DNA of 44,962 nucleotides, taken from Methylicorpusculum sp. Lineage in GTDB: Bacteria > Pseudomonadota > Gammaproteobacteria > Methylococcales > Methylomonadaceae. The notes beneath the pieces are model-generated. The model did not search any database. It saw nothing but the letters and a program-made list of their open reading frames with translations, and was not told where the DNA came from. The stretch covers positions 1-44,962 of the forward strand of contig NZ_JAUSBX010000022.1 in the NCBI RefSeq assembly GCF_030651835.1. The letters are read 5' to 3'. This document shows, piece after piece, positions 43,919 to 44,962 of the stretch (position 1 is its first letter; each line of letters starts with the position of its first letter). Position numbers and translations under genes: made by a program.

Positions 43919-44794
43919 ATGAAGGATAGTGATGTGTTGCCGTTAAGTGAAATAGGAATTATCGGTGCGACCAGTTTGGTCGGGGATTGTTTGTTGAAAC
44001 AGCTGATTCAATCCGGTATTCGCGTTGCCGCTTATTCGCGGCGAGAGAAAGTTTCTAGCGTGGATGGGGTTGACTGGCATCGGCTGGACGCTGCGGCAGC
44101 AGATGATAAGTCGATTAAACATTGGGTTTCATTGGCACCGATCACCGCTTTATCGGGTTGCTTTTCATTGCTGGAAGCGCAAGGAGCGCGTCGTGTTGTC
44201 GTATTGTCTTCCACCAGTCGCTTTACTAAAGTTGACTCGTCAAATCCTGAAGAAAAAGCATATGCGCTGCGTTTCGCCGAAGCGGAGGCACAATTTCAAT
44301 CATGGGCTGAAAATTTGGGTATTGAGTGGGTGATTTTACGTCCGACCTTGATCTATGGCCTTAAGCGCGATACCAACGTAGGTGAAATTGCCCGTTTTAT
44401 TCGACGCTTCGGCTTCTTTCCTATTTTAGGCCAAGCCAAAGGTCTGCGGCAGCCTATTCATGCGCAAGATGTCGCGAATGCCTGCCTGGCAGCATTGCAA
44501 TCACCTTTAGCGGCCAACCGGTCGTATAATATTTCTGGGGGTGAAACGCTGACTTATAGAGCGATGGTTTCACAAATATTTCTAGCTATTCATCGGGAAC
44601 CTCGCGTGTTTTCCATACCTTTATGGCTATTTCGGGTGGCTGTTGCCGTTTTGAGGCAGTTGCCTCGATACCGGCTTTGGACTGCTGCTATGGCTGAACG
44701 GATGAACCAGGATTTGGTATTTGATCACAGCGATGCAACCCGTGATTTTGGCTTTCAGCCGCGGGAATTTAAGTTGAGCAGTGACGATATTTAA
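43919..44794 (+). CDS. NAD(P)-binding epimerase-like protein with atypical active site
   Basis: 291 residues. The N-terminal GIIGATSLVGDCLL is a Rossmann cofactor motif, VVVLSSTSRF is the usual Ser/Thr strand, and WVILRPTLIYG is a family landmark. Where an extended SDR has Tyr-x3-Lys, this has YALRFAEAEAQ, so the lysine position is Phe. It may be a binding or structural relative, or use another mechanism. I read it as an atypical SDR. It follows the tandem glycosyltransferases and is the last gene before the IS4-type element. Confidence 0.72.
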   Translation: MKDSDVLPLSEIGIIGATSLVGDCLLKQLIQSGIRVAAYSRREKVSSVDGVDWHRLDAAAADDKSIKHWVSLAPITALSGCFSLLEAQGARRVVVLSSTSRFTKVDSSNPEEKAYALRFAEAEAQFQSWAENLGIEWVILRPTLIYGLKRDTNVGEIARFIRRFGFFPILGQAKGLRQPIHAQDVANACLAALQSPLAANRSYNISGGETLTYRAMVSQIFLAIHREPRVFSIPLWLFRVAVAVLRQLPRYRLWTAAMAERMNQDLVFDHSDATRDFGFQPREFKLSSDDI

Positions 44795-44810
44795 TTGTTT
44801 TGGAATAACT

Positions 44811-44962
44811 GGGGTCAGGTACGAATGGCACTTACTTAAGCTTCTTCGGATGCCCATATTTTTTCACGTGTTCCCTCGCCTGACCTCTTGGCACAACAAG
44901 TAACGGATAGGGTTTCGGTCTTCGTTTTACAGCTCTTGGTTCGATCCGACCGGAACGATTTC
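44811..44962 (-). mobile_element. IS4-family element, one end, cut by the window edge
   Basis: The end of an insertion element begins at about GGGGTCAGGTACGAATGGCA (44811-44830), directly followed by the transposase stop codon on the minus strand. It lies 16 bases beyond the epimerase-like gene. The other end lies outside the window, so target duplication cannot be judged. Confidence 0.6.
44832..44960 (-). CDS. C-terminal end of an IS4-family transposase (partial)
   Basis: The last 42 residues of a transposase enter from the right edge. They read RIEPRAVKRRPKPYPLLVVP and then RGQAREHVKKYGHPKKLK. The PR-VKRRPKPYPLL-xPR-xAR block is the conserved tail of IS4-type DDE transposases. The catalytic part is outside the window, so activity cannot be judged. 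Confidence 0.75.
   Translation of the reverse strand, partial: NRSGRIEPRAVKRRPKPYPLLVVPRGQAREHVKKYGHPKKLK

Overview
The window looks like chromosome of a gammaproteobacterial methanotroph (order Methylococcales). This is inferred from a formaldehyde-activating-enzyme paralogue (fae family) beside a nitrogen-fixation flavodoxin, within otherwise typical gammaproteobacterial gene orders (tig-clpP-clpX-lon-hup-ppiD; mltD-yafS-rnhA-dnaQ). No species can be assigned from the sequence alone.

Layout. Positions 1-3300: a nif-type flavodoxin and a short LRV-type Fe-S domain protein (minus strand, candidate sigma-54 promoter), an IS66 transposase remnant, an unknown membrane protein and a Fae-family protein that appears to lack the catalytic His. 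Positions 3300-4500: a radical SAM protein and a small protein resembling the ends of a flagellar rod protein. Positions 4690-13700: tRNA-Leu, then the protein-quality-control block tig, clpP, clpX, lon (sigma-32-like promoter), hupB, tRNA-Val, tRNA-Asp and ppiD. Positions 13700-14130: an intergenic region with two diverged copies of a structured repeat. Positions 14131-21144: fabI and a complete peptide-type ABC importer operon (lipoprotein, two permeases, double ATPase). Positions 21241-27927: mltD, a yafS-like methyltransferase, rnhA, a carboxylesterase, dnaQ, a cluster of palindromic repeats, a YgfX/CptA-like protein and ychF.

From tRNA-Met (27979-28055) to an IS4-family transposase at the right edge (44832-44962), the window holds a surface-polysaccharide island. 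It encodes an ABC exporter (Wzm/Wzt with a carbohydrate-binding C-terminus), a three-part WbdD-like methyltransferase, five glycosyltransferase-type proteins, a GtrA-type flippase, a second methyltransferase, two nucleotide-sugar epimerase-type proteins, a GT-C-like membrane protein, a lipoprotein and small ORFs. The chain would be made in the cytoplasm, capped by the WbdD-like protein, recognised by the Wzt C-terminal domain and exported through Wzm; GtrA/GtrB-like proteins may decorate it afterwards.

The most unusual feature is inside this island. Wzm and Wzt, normally adjacent, are separated by two tandem HEPN/MNT (HepT/MntA-type) toxin-antitoxin-like modules, and between the modules lies a 36-codon remnant of the 5' end of a different wzt allele. 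This points to repeated module insertion or allele exchange at the wzt start, with the second module translationally coupled to the remnant. Other points of interest are the His-less Fae paralogue, two repeat copies whose hairpin stems differ by compensatory changes, a 178-bp near-palindromic MITE-like element, and a consensus promoter for tRNA-Met that overlaps the ychF stop codon and a terminator-like hairpin.
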